DNA of 64,000 nucleotides, taken from NCBI GenBank assembly GCA_029448655.1, contig JACCLO010000004.1, positions 4,402,001 through 4,466,000 on the forward strand, given 5' to 3'. Made by a program: the position numbers and the translations under genes. This stretch comes from Wolfiporia cocos (lineage: Eukaryota; Basidiomycota; Agaricomycetes; Polyporales; Phaeolaceae). Every line of letters starts with the position of its first letter. Positions within the stretch are counted from its first letter, which is position 1. A model generated the notes under the pieces. That model had not been told where the DNA came from and searched no databases. It worked only from the letters and a program-made list of their open reading frames with translations. Shown in pieces: positions 35,901-47,261 of this stretch.

Positions 35901-36540
35901 CCACTTCATATCAGCTCAGACGGCCTTTATGATGATTTGACTGGGTCCTGTCCAATCTGCGTGCTGCCGATGGCCAAGGCCGTCAACCGTTTCAGCTTCA
36001 GCAGGCACAGCAGTCAGGGGGAGATCTAACGCGCATGTCGAACTGGAACGCAACCGGTGGAGACGCATCGGGAGCGTCCGATTCGCTATACTGGTCGGTG
36101 TGAATTGAGGGTCGCAAGGCAAGGGCGGGTTGTCTCGGAGCGACGACTCCCTCCGTAAGCCGTTTACCCTTTGTGACATATGTTTACGTTCTAGGCTATG
36201 ACGACCGCGCGTCTCATCAAAGACAAATTGTTTCGGTCCATAGACAGGTTCGTTTGGAGGCGCACAGCACCAGCCACGACGTCCGTTGAATCTCCGTACA
36301 TACGATCCCACCATCGCGCAGCGACTCGTCTGCGGGCGGATCAAATTGAGTCATCGAGCGGCTTATCGTCCCCTCTGGATTTTAATCCTGCCGGGCAGTC
36401 AAAGACTATGATCCGGAAAACAGTTATAAGGGCCCCGCCCTCTCCGCAACATTTTCTCCAACATTCCACTACACAAAGTCGCACCTGCACTCCTGTGCAG
36501 CACCCACACACCTTAGCGACATCCTAGCCCACTGGCAAAC
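32967..36540. other. 3.6-kb gene-poor stretch
   Basis: Short frames occur on both strands (for example + 34133-34510 and - 35881-35504), but none shows a recognised motif, steady coding character or convincing introns. It may contain decayed gene or transposon sequence. Confidence 0.5.
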
Positions 36541-38115
36541 ATGTCCAGCAGCTCAACGGTTGACCTCTCGCACCACCTCTCCAATGAGGCGAAGCTGCGC
36601 CTACCCAACCCCATGAAAGAGATCTGGAGATTGGCCAGGCGAAAGCCTAACATGGTCTCTCTGGCTAATGGTACATTCAATAATCACTCGATGTATGCGC
36701 GCATATACTCACCAACCTGTGAACTGTAGGTGACCCACACTCGTCGCTATACCCGATCAAGGGACTGCAGTTCGAGGTGGCTTCACTTGAGGAGGAGGAC
36801 CCAGTGGCGGCCTGGCGCACAGCCGGGCCCAGTGCGCCCTCGCAGATCCTCAAATCCTCGCGTGATGAGCCATGCATTTTGCCCGTCCAGACTGCGTTCC
36901 AGTACACCACCGGTGCAGGGCTGGTCGAGGCGCAGCAAGCCCTCACCGAGCTCGCCAACTTCTACCACAACCCGCCAGACCACGTCGTGACCCTCACGCT
37001 CGGCAACGGGGACGCGGTCACAAAATGCTTCCGCCTGCTCGGGAACCCGGGAGACCACTTCCTCGCAGACGAATTCACGTTCAGCGCGCTTGCAAACGCG
37101 GCTGTACCTCAAGGCATCAGATGGGTGCCACTCAAAATTGACGAGGGGGGCCTCATCCCCGAGGAGTTGGAGCGGACGATGGCCGACTGGAATGAAGAGC
37201 GTGGACCTAGACCACACGTGCTGTACACTGTACCGTAAGTTCCATTTTTAGTCTGCGTTGCAGGGTGATGAGCTAACTTCACAATGCCAACATAGATGCG
37301 GCCAAAATCCTACTGGTTCCACGCTAACGGTCGAGCGGCGGAAGAAGATATACGAGCTGGCGCAGCGCTTCGACCTCGTTATCATTGAGGACGACCCTTA
37401 TTACTTCCTTCAATACACATCGCCGGCTTCAAGCGACGGCGCCGAGGCCCGCGCGCTCTCGCCATCGTTTGTTTCCATCGACATCGACGGGCGCGTCCTG
37501 CGCGTCGACTCATTCAGTAAAATCATAGCGCCGGGCATGCGCCTTGGCTGGATTACATCTTCAGCATTCTTCCACGCCCACCTTGTCACCTACACTGACT
37601 CCGCAACACAACATCCACACGCGTTCGGCCAGATCTTCATTACCGAGCTCCTCGGCCCCGCGGGGTGGTCCGTCAAAGGCTTCGACAAGTGGGTGCGCTC
37701 GCTCCGCAACGAGTACCAGCGCCGGCGCGACCTCTTCTTGAGTCTGTTCGAGAAGGAGGTCGGCCCAACAGGCCTGGCGCGCGCAGGCACCCCGGAGGCG
37801 GGCATGTTTGTGTGGGCGCGCATCAACGTCGAGCGCCACCCACGCTTCCGCAGGGATACTGGCGCCGCCGGCGCGCGGACGAACTGCCGGCAGTTGATGG
37901 TAGAGCTGTTCGAGAAGTGTTTGGACGGCGGGCTTGTCGTCATGCCTGCGTCGGTGTTCGCGCTCACGCTGGACCCGAAGTACAACGATGCAGAAAACCC
38001 AATTGAGGACCGGTTTAACTACTTCCGCCTCACGTTCGCAGGTACAGAGGAGGCGATGCGGGAGGGTCTTGCGATCCTTGGGTTGTCGCTCCGAGAGTTC
38101 TTTGAGCAAAAGTAA
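36541..38115 (+). CDS. PLP-dependent class I/II aminotransferase (ARO8 / 2-aminoadipate type)
   Basis: A fold-type I aminotransferase. Exon 1 gives SNEAKLRLPNPMKEIWRLARRKPNMVSLANG, and after an intron (36670-36727) DPHSSLYPIKGLQFE. Next are the substrate/cofactor segment QYTTGAGLVEAQQAL, LTLGNGDAVTKCFRLL, the conserved CGQNPTGSTLT (after the intron at 37235-37293), EDDPYYFLQY with the PLP-phenol Asp/Tyr, and DSFSKIIAPGMRLGW, in which the Lys of SFSK forms the Schiff base (about 37520). The C-terminal small domain has PEAGMFVWARI and FNYFRLTFA. It stops at 38113-38115. Complete, about 470 residues. Fungal relatives transfer amino groups of aromatic amino acids, kynurenine or 2-aminoadipate; the substrate is not settled here. 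Confidence 0.92.
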
Positions 38116-38118
38116 ACA

Positions 38119-38833
38119 GTATTTATCCTCACATTTATTGATTGGTCATTATTTTAGAACGCATTACATTGACTTATTGCTTGTATAATCATTATATGTG
38201 CCTCGTAGATCAGTCGTGTAGATTGAGAGTAGACTACGCAAATATGAACTTTGCCGCAATGACATCCTATTACATTCTACCTGACTGAGCTTGGGCTTGA
38301 AGCTTGCGCCAGGAACGGTGAGATCGTTACGGCAAACTCCACACGAAGGCGACGCGCGGGGGCATGTTCATGTCCCACATGGTCTACGGGTGCAAGAGGT
38401 ACGATGGTCCCTTTCACTTCAGGTTGATACCGAGCCTTAGTTGCGATCGCGCGGCCCCTCAGGCCGCAGGGAACATGCTGGAGAATATCTGAGCGGTCTA
38501 TTGGATATATTGTACATGTTCTAGATGGGGTACCACATGAGTTTCTTGATGTACAACCGAGGGCAGTCTCTAGAGATTATCGCAGTAGCCGTAATCCCAA
38601 ATAGTATAGTCCAGGAGACACTAGCGCTGAAATGGTTGAGATAGTGGAACGTGCGAATGGAACCTTTCAAGAGGTGGCATTAGGATTGCGCCGCAGTCCG
38701 CGCTAAGGCAGTGGCGATCCGAAGAATTGCGTGCGTGTTAGAAGCCCGGGGGGATCAGAGATAAGCCTTCAAGAGAGGTATTCAGAGGAGCAAGGAGCCT
38801 GTCGGACACGTTGCCGGGTCGAGCACCAGAAGA
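38119..38833. other. Intergenic, convergent 3' ends
   Basis: No gene seen between the aminotransferase and the coiled-coil membrane protein. Confidence 0.5.
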
Positions 38834-41800
38834 CTATGGTCTGCAATGCCTGAGTCCATTCCCCGGCTTGTCGAGGAGCTGCGTTTCTACCTGTGCTTCC
38901 GAGCTGTCTGCGTGATCCGGCACGACGATGACAGACTTGAGCGAGACTGGTGGTGAGCGCTGATTGACGGCGAGCATGTGTTCAATCTCCTGTTCTTCGT
39001 AAGTGGAGTGGTTGTTGTCGAACATCTTCGCAGCAACAATCCTTTCGTCTTTGGCGGGAGGCGTTGGCGGCAAGGCTATCAAATCCTTCACTTCTTGTTC
39101 CTCGGAGTAGCTTGTCGTGAGGGGCAGGTCTTTTCCGGAACTGCTAGTAGGCGAGCCCCAGATAGACGATACCGCGGACAGTCCGCTGAAAGACGCATCG
39201 ACAAGCTTTCCCAGCAGGCGAGAGGGGATCTCTAAGCGAGAACTCGTAGACAGAGAGACGTCAGCGTCTAGTCGGATATTGTCTGGAACCGAAGTATTTG
39301 CAGCGTGGGTAGTGATCGACGGGTTGCACTTTCCGTCGTCAACGCCGCCGCCGTGATCGGATTGGTCCTTGCCGGTTTCCGTGGTACGGGTTGTGGTTGC
39401 TGCGTACGCCTTGGAACCTGTTCCAGGAATGCTCCATGTTGAAGAGACCGCAGATAGACCGCTAAGACACTCGTCGACCAGACGCTCCTTTAGATGTGTA
39501 GGGATCTGGCCAATTTCGAAGGACGCAGATCGCGAGAGCGAAGGCGTTGCGATCTTTCCGTTGTTGACCAGGGATGACCGTGTATCTATGGTTTCCCAGG
39601 CTACTTCGCCCCGAGCAAGCGCGATTATCCGCTTGTTTATCCTGGCCAGCGTCGCCACGTACTGTTCCAGGTTGTGTCGTGCAGCGCTGTAGTCCACGGG
39701 AGGAGGCGTTACGTCCGCTCGAGAACATCCAGATGCGTTAGGTAGGTGAGAGAGATCGTTCAAGCCGCTGTCATGGGATCGTGCATTGGACAAGTTGAAT
39801 CTCGAGCATCCAGAAGCATCAGGCAAATGAGAGAGATCATCCAGACCAGCATCGTTAAGTGAAGCGGAGGAGGGCAGACGGCGCATAGAGGACACAGCTA
39901 GCAGACCGCCAAAGGAGATATCGCCAAGACCGTCAGGACGAAGAGACATGTCATGAAGCCGCAGTGTTTGCCTTGATCTAACGCAAGGACTATTCGCCGC
40001 CGACTGGACGGGAGGTAGGTGACTGGCGATGTCGAACGAGTCTTCTTCATCGCTGTACTCTTCTGGTGGTGGTAGGTGATGACTGATGTCTTCGTTATCG
40101 CTGTACTCTTCCGGGGGTGGTAGGTGATGACTGATGTCTTCGCAAACATCAAAACTAGGCGACGCTGGATCAACCAGCATAGAAGGTGCAGTGTCGATGC
40201 GAAGCTGAGGAACCTGCATGTCCGAATGATCAACAGCGGACGATGAGTTCTCAGCTTCATCGTTGGGTTGCACCTGAGTATTCGAAGGTGATTGTTTGTG
40301 AAGAACGTCCCCATCTGGCCGAACCCTCTTCTGCGGCGACTGGAACGGTGACAAAAGAACCGTCACCGCATTCTGGTAGTTATTCTGCTTAATAACTGCA
40401 CTCGTTCGCAAAGTCCCCGAGCTAGCACGCTGGTCCTGCAGCTGTCCTTCGGGAACCTGGATGTGCGAAGTGCGACACTCCTGCTGGCGCTTGCCATGCT
40501 CCTCGCCACCGTGCGCACCGAGATGCTCGTGCTTTAGGCGATGAGTTAGTTGACATGTGCGATACACAATGACGTACCACTACAATATCGTTCTTGAGCT
40601 GCGATCTCTTCGGCTCGGCAATGCCCTCGTTCTGCATACGCATGGATATCCACAATTCCCTAAGACCGATCGAACAACACGCACCTGAATATTTGCATGT
40701 TCTTGCACCTTAACGCTACTCTGTTCGCGAAGACGTTTCTAAGAAAGGTCAATACAGACTGCAGCCTCGCGCAACACTAGGATTCACCTGAAGCGCAGCA
40801 TAGTCACGGCTCATTTCTTCAAGAGCCCTGAAGTAGTAGATATTCCGCTCCTAGCCCCCACTCAGCATACTATCATCGCCCTCCAACCTGCAAAGTCGGC
40901 CTACCTGATTCGCAGCACTTTGAGCCACTGCCCGTTCATGAACATCAGTCTGCTCTTCGACGCAACACTAAAAATGGAAGGAGATATTTTGTCAGGTAGT
41001 GAAAGGAACATTGATCAAGAGACGCTTACCTTCAATCGGAAGTTCTCGCTTTCCAAGCCGTTGACAGCCCTTGTGAGTCTATCGCGCTCGTCCTTCAGAT
41101 CATTAACGGTCTTCGAAAGGTCATCACGTTCTTTCTTCAGGGCGTCATTAGCTTGCAACAACTCGGCGCGCTCGCCTCGGAAGGCTTCTACGTCCGCAGA
41201 GTGAACCTTCTACAGTGCAACCGGGATAACGTTAACGCCTCCTGGTCATGGACAGCGTGTGTCAAGCACTGACCTTGCTGGTGTCAAGTTCCTGTCGCGC
41301 TTCATGGGCCTCCTTGGCGTTGTCAGCGGCACGCTTCTACGTCCCTCACAGTCAGGAAGAGATCAAGGGTCAAGTCTGGATGATTCTCACTTCAAGGAGG
41401 ATCTTCTCCTGCTCTACAGCATCAAGCAACGCCAGGCACTCATCCTATGCGGAATTTACTGTCGGTGGCATGACCCACGAACCGCCTGAACGCACCTTGA
41501 AGGCTTCGTTATCTTTCTTGGCCTGCTCAAGCGCAGAATTATTCTCAGCGGCAATTCGCTAGTCGCGTATAATCGCATTAGCCAAATGGATTGCAAAATG
41601 CACTGGCGGGAGCTTGCCTTCATTTTCTGTAGCTCTTTCGCCGTGTTCTTCAGCCTCTCCGCGGTATCGTTCTGTGATCCATGATATGACCGCAGGAACA
41701 AAGAATGATGAACTATGCGCTCACGATGATATCAGTGTTCTCCTTCTGCGTTCGCCGGAGAAGCGCTGCTTGTTCGGCAACGTGATCCTAGAATTGATTG

Positions 41801-43127
41801 TCATGGAGCTTGTCCGGTGCACTGAAATGCGGGCTTACCTCTAACACTGCCTTCGCAAGCTTCACCTGCTCGTGAGCGTTCTGTAAAATATTCATATCAT
41901 GATGAGATGAGAGCAAAACAGATATCATTGAAGCTAACACTGGATTCATCACGTTGACGCGTTATGTCGTCCAGCTGCGCATTCAGTCGAGCGAGCTGAC
42001 GCTGGTATCGGCGTGTATCAGATTATCTCTGAGCACCCGTATCACACGACGAAGTTACACACCTCTAGTTCGGCGTTGAAGTTCTCCAGCTCCTGTATCC
42101 TGCGGCGATGATGCTCGCAGTTGTCGTTCATGTCCGTCTGCACTCGCATCGCTTCGTCCAGTAACCGAGACTGCTCGGAAACGCGTTCCTGGATGTGCGC
42201 CTCCGACATGAGCCTCGTTCAAGCGAGGATACGCGGACTCACCGCCAGTTCTCTCTTCTCCTGAACGACCCGAGCCAATTCCTCCTCCTGTTCCCTCCGG
42301 CGCGCACGCCGCTCCTTCCTGTCCTTCTGAATCATCCTTATTATGTCGCCAAGTCGTATCTCGTCCCCACGCGGCGGCTTAACATCCTCGTGCTGGTCTA
42401 CGAGTGTCTGCCCCGCCAGCTGCGACGCGTCGACGACTGTGCTTTCCGATGGTTGTTCGTATGTGCTCTGTGTCGCACGAGTGAGTCTTGCTCCAGTAGC
42501 GAGGCTGAAGGGGAGAAGCCGGCGCACCTGGTCAGACAGGAGCGGCCTGTGGGTTGCCTCGGCGGTATAGACAGCCGCATTGCAGTGTGGCGTGTCCAGT
42601 ATGCCGAAGTGGCAGATCGCGCTTGGAAGCGATTTCTTGCGCTATTTACAGGTTGACCACGTTTGTTAGTGCACGATATATGTTAGAGCAACGCTTACGA
42701 GGATGACGAGCCCGAGAGGGCGGTATGTCAGCCACGACAGCCCGTTAGACCACGTATGCCGGACCGACGCGCAGACCCGGATCGTCAGAAGCAGAGCAAA
42801 CGCAAGTGCCGCGCCATAGAGTATGTCCGAGATACACGACACAGAGGTGACGTCCGACATCCCGCTATTAATCGTCAAAGCGCAGCGCATCCAAGCGTGT
42901 CCCAGCATAGACTCTGCGAACAACGCCGCGAGTACGACGTCCATGTTGACAGTGACAATGGACATGGCAGAGTCCGAGACGGAGGGATGAGCACCAGAAG
43001 TAGTGACATAGAACGCGAGCTTAGAGGCTAGTGCGGAGGTGAACGCGAGCGCTAGAACGGTGAGGCCCTGCAAGACCAGGAGAACAAGGTCGATCTGGGA
43101 TATCCAGTGTTGATACGGTATGTGCAT
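38834..43127 (-). CDS. Four-helix membrane protein with long coiled coil and repetitive Ser/Asp-rich tail, function unknown
   Basis: Exon 1 (43127-42700) encodes about four transmembrane helices (LVLLVLQGLTVLALAFTSAL; AMSIVTVNMDVVLAALFAE; ILYGAALAFALLLTIRV; LGLVIL). An intron ending in AATAG at about 42643 joins in frame to RKKSLPSAICHFG...LLPFSLATGARL, then the basic coiled coil IIRMIQKDRKERRARRREQEEELARVVQEK. A row of small exons (about 42200-40600) is also coiled coil. The last exon (40567-38834) is low-complexity with repeats: DISHHLPPPEEYSD twice, LDDLSHLPDASGCSR / LNDLSHLPNASGCSR, and GLSAVSS four times. No family recognised. The layout suggests a membrane tether with a long cytoplasmic rod (inference). 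That all exons belong to one gene is supported by frame continuity at the 5' end and by orientation elsewhere. Confidence 0.65.
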
Positions 43128-44035
43128 GTTGGTGTAGATGAATGTGGTTCATTAGTTTGAGAGAAGAATGGGAAGGTGTGTACATGAACATTGGGCCTAG
43201 TGGGCTGACTGGTCCACTCAGACTGTCAGCCTCAAGCTCGCCCAAATTTGAATGAGGCTGCCATGGCTAGTGGCCGGCATCTCCAGAAGACCTATTGTAC
43301 TTGTCCGGCTATGGCACAGATCAATTGCGGTCATAGTGGATCGGCGAGGGCTCCAGCTCGAGGAGATGATGGTCAAGGTGTCGCGGCGTCGGGCGCCTCG
43401 CGTCGCGTCGCGTCACGGTGCTGCGCCCGTGAGCACATGACTGCCGCTTCGACGTCCGTCGTCTACTGTCGAGACTACTTGCAGGGCGCTTCTGAGGGGA
43501 CCAATCAGAGATTTGTATTTATGAATAAGACATTGCGTATTCTAGACTGCGTCAATGAATAAGGGAATTCCCTAATCTGTGAGCAAGACTGCTGCGGGCA
43601 AAGATTCACAGCTCCGGAAGGCGCGTTCCCAGCGGACAAAGCATCTTGATCGATTACAACGGACGCTGTCCATTGGTCTCGTACCCAGACGTGTATGACT
43701 CGCACCCTGCTATCGCCGGGCCCCTTCTGCACAATCCATCGAAAAATCATGAAAATATCCGTGTGGATACTAGACATATAGACGAAGCTTTCTATAAGAT
43801 TTCCTGTTACATTCCTGACTTGTGTCGTTATGCAGATTCGATTGTGCAGACGTGGTCCAATGTGCAGATCAAGGGGTCAAGCCATAGTACCACCGCAGTG
43901 ACAGCCGCCTGCCAAACCGCACCGCCCGCACCGCAAACGTCGACCAAAACGAATTCCCATTTCGTGAACGCAGTCTAGAACAACGCGCCATGTCATATTC
44001 ATCCGAAGTGGCTGCAAAAAAAGGCTCGGAAACCT
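43128..44035. other. Gene-poor stretch upstream of the WD40 gene
   Basis: I looked here for the LisH and CTLH domains that normally precede a GID7-type propeller and found none in any frame. No other gene seen. Confidence 0.5.
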
Positions 44036-45609
44036 TTGGTTTCCGGAAGCGCTGTAAATTCTTACGCCATATATACCTTCTTCCTTGATGATACCTCAAA
44101 GACGGTTCGCAACACTTCTCAGTCAAGCGCGATGATGCTGTGCGACACGAGCCCATTCCCCCGCGTAACAATAGCCATCCTGGAGGTACACGAAGACGAG
44201 GTATGGAACATGGAGTGGAGCCACAACGGACAATACCTAGCGAGTGCGAGCAAGGACAAGACTGCGATCATTTGGCGGGTCGAGGTAAGCGCCTTCGCAT
44301 CATGTGGGAACACTTTGAGGTGTATGTCTTAGTCCCGCGAGATCCTGAATTTCTTCTCCGCATAGCACGACAAGGACCCATCGGTCAGGGAGATATTCCC
44401 GAAACACATCCTTCGCGAGCATAAGTTCCCTGTCGGATGTGTGGCATGGTCACCCAAAGACGACTATCTGCTCACAGCCTCGGAGAATGAAATCAGGTTA
44501 TGGGACGTAGAGGTAGGTTCTGATAAAATATCCGGCGTATCCGCCCTCCTCACGGTGAGAACAGCGTGGCACGTGCATAGCCCGTGATGTGGACTACCAT
44601 TCGGAACTGGTCACTGCACTTGCATGGCTGCCCGATAACGCGCACTTTATCTCGGGTGGCCTAGATCAGAAAATTATTACATGGGTGGGAACATTATCCC
44701 TCTCATCCTGCCCGACCTATACTCATGTCATCTTTTAGGACTTGGATTGCAAGCCTCGCGACTCATGGTCCTACTGTCCGATCCGTATCATGGACCTTAC
44801 GTTGACGCCCGACTTCTCGCGAGTCGTGGCGATTGGAATGTACGACGTCGTCCCAGAAGTGCCCCCAGTGCCGACGCCACCGGAGAACGGGGTACCGCAA
44901 GCACGGCCGACAACGGAGAATAGGGTCATTGTTTATGACCTTGCGACGAAGCAACTCGAGACGTGGGCTGGCCGGGCTGTTTGCGTGGTAGATGACCCAG
45001 CTCATTGTGGCATATAGGTTTATCTCTACGGAAGGGGAGCTGACGAGCGTGAAGATCTCGCTCGACTCTCGGTGCGCTTTGATCAATTCCTCTGCACCGC
45101 GAACATCGCCAGGTGTATGTTGCCCTTTGTCGCATGGATCGCTAGGCTCACTGTCAACAGGAGATCATTCTGTACGACCTCGAACTGAAACAGATAGTAA
45201 GGAAGTTTACTGGTCACAAACAATCGCGGCATGTCATTCGCGGCAGCCTTGGTGGCTATGATGGCAACTTCCTTGCAAGCGGTAGCGAAGGTTCGTACAA
45301 CTCGGAGATCATGTGGAGCGCTGGAGGGCTAAATTCTGCTTTTTTCTCTACGCTGACTCACGCGAAGATGGCAATGTCTACATCTGGCACCGGGACTCCA
45401 GTACATTGCTCGAAGCCCTTGCGGGGCATGGGAGCGGCAGTGTAAACTCCGTTGCTTGGAATCCGCACAATGTGCGCATGCTCGCATCGTGCTCAGACGA
45501 CAAGACGATCCGGATATGGGAGGCTCCTCCGTCCGTCGCATCGGGTGCACCTGTTAACTCTGCAGAGCCCGCAACGTATGAGCAGGATGGTGGCAAGGGT
45601 AAAGGTTAG
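44036..45609 (+). CDS. GID7/WDR26-like WD40 protein, N-terminal LisH-CTLH part missing
   Basis: The propeller matches Gid7/WDR26, the scaffold of the GID/CTLH ubiquitin ligase that degrades gluconeogenic enzymes. Blades in order: [33 protein letters not shown] (about 44178-44280), [31 protein letters not shown] (44423-44513), [30 protein letters not shown] (44590-44682), DFSRVVAIG...[64 protein letters not shown], and [15 protein letters not shown]...IRIWEAP. Splices at all joints keep frame. The start is uncertain (Met at 44036 or 44132); upstream lacks the usual oligomerisation domains, so this is a short paralogue or a 5'-truncated gene. Confidence 0.8.
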
Positions 45610-45612
45610 AAT

Positions 45613-47222
45613 CGGGAGCGTTGGGACGGGGGAGATGAGTGCGGGTATGGGGCATCGTCTTCCTTCAAATACCTATGAACAGCCAGAAATACGTGTGCAA
45701 GACGATACAGCCGTGTCTCGGTCATATGCGAGGATGTACCCACATACATGTTCATTACAGTATCATTTTCAAATTCCATTGTAGCCAGCAGTACGTACGT
45801 TTATATTTGCGAACAGCATCTGCTTTCGCATATAGAATGTAAAACACCATAATTATTATATATGCAAGTTATTCATTAATATTCGCTGTCTAGATTATTC
45901 CTGCTACTTCAAGCTTCAGTAGTGGGTTCTTAGAGTGAACTCGCGAAACTTTTGCCTGTAGGGAGGGGCAGCCATAAGGACCACGCGGGAATCCTGGGTG
46001 TTGTAGTTTTTTATTGCTATTTCTGTCGAGAAGTGTTTACACTTGAACTGATTTAAATGTGATCCAGCTGCCCAGACTACGGCGCATGCGACTACATGTA
46101 CAGTTGTTCTAACTTCTATGGCAGATCTTTGAAAAGAGGCTGTCGCAGAACTTGCTGATGTCCATCCAGCTTGTGCCAAGGCTAAGTTCCCTCCCTTGGA
46201 GTGTGTTTATGCACTTCTCTTCATCTCAAGCCTGCACGCACGCACAAGTGAGTTCCGGTTTAGGTTGTCCTGATGCTACCACTGGCAGATCTTTGCGCAT
46301 TCCTTGCCCGGGCTGGCGGGTCCATAGCCGAATGATTTCACGAAAACCTGCTGCACATGAATTCCACAAGTCGCGGCGTGCTCGCAATATACAGCGAGAC
46401 GTGATTCCGCATGTGCTGACTCTCACCACACATCAAATTTAGTGATGGACCCTCTTATACGGATTGACTTCATGCACCGTGGAATCGGGCACAATCCGTT
46501 CTCGGCTTCACTACTGGGATTCTATCAAACTGCTCCAAAGCTTCCTTGTAACAGTTTCAAACAGGCATGTAATGGCGCACCATGCATGATCTCGCTGGTG
46601 AAGTGGGGGCGATTGCGACTCCGTGGTGGTGACGTACTCGTTCCTATCACATGGCGGTTATATACATAAAGATATTGTGACACTCCAGGCCAGCGATCAC
46701 GTCCCTGCGCAGCGACCCACGGGGCTAAGCTGTTGTTGGGGCTCGGCTGAAGGGCGTTTTGGGATTGTCATCGATGAGGGCAGGACCCATGGGTCAAATC
46801 AGCAGCCAATGGCGGTGGCCATTAGCCACCACCATGGGCTGGCACTGAGGTTTCGTCCTCAAAAACTACTGCGTTTCCAAATCCTCTAAGTCATGCATTT
46901 TGTGACGGCTGGCCAGTCTCCTCTCCATTCACTGACCGGGACTATTGACAGATATCGATGCTATCCGATCGATGCTTTGAATGTAACGACCACCTAGCCC
47001 GAGGAGTTACGACATAAAAGGAAACGATCTAAGCCCATGCCCAATTAGTCCGCACAACTTCCCAACAGCACATTCAACTCGCTTTTCAAATTCCCCCCAG
47101 AGCCCGAGCGCTGAGTATGCAGGGTCTTGCATGACCATCTCATATATTTGCGTCCCACGCCGTGCTGCTCGATAGCGGTATGCTCCTATCCCGCCGCTCT
47201 TGCTGACCTCCTGCAAGCTCTT
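45613..47222. other. 1.6-kb gene-poor stretch
   Basis: No gene supported on either strand; AT-rich around 45780-45900. It contains the hairpin noted at 46810-46834. Confidence 0.5.
46810..46834. other. Inverted repeat (hairpin)
   Basis: TGGCGGTGGC, a CATTA loop, then GCCACCACCA; nine of ten stem pairs are Watson-Crick. It lies in a stretch without genes; function unknown. Confidence 0.5.
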
Positions 47223-47261
47223 ATGAGCGGAGTTACGACCAAGCATCCCTCGATCTCTGCC

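Noticed and set aside
43402..43425. Short GCGTC repeats as a CRISPR-like or satellite array
   Set aside because: Only a few short tandem units with no spacers; simple-sequence variation.
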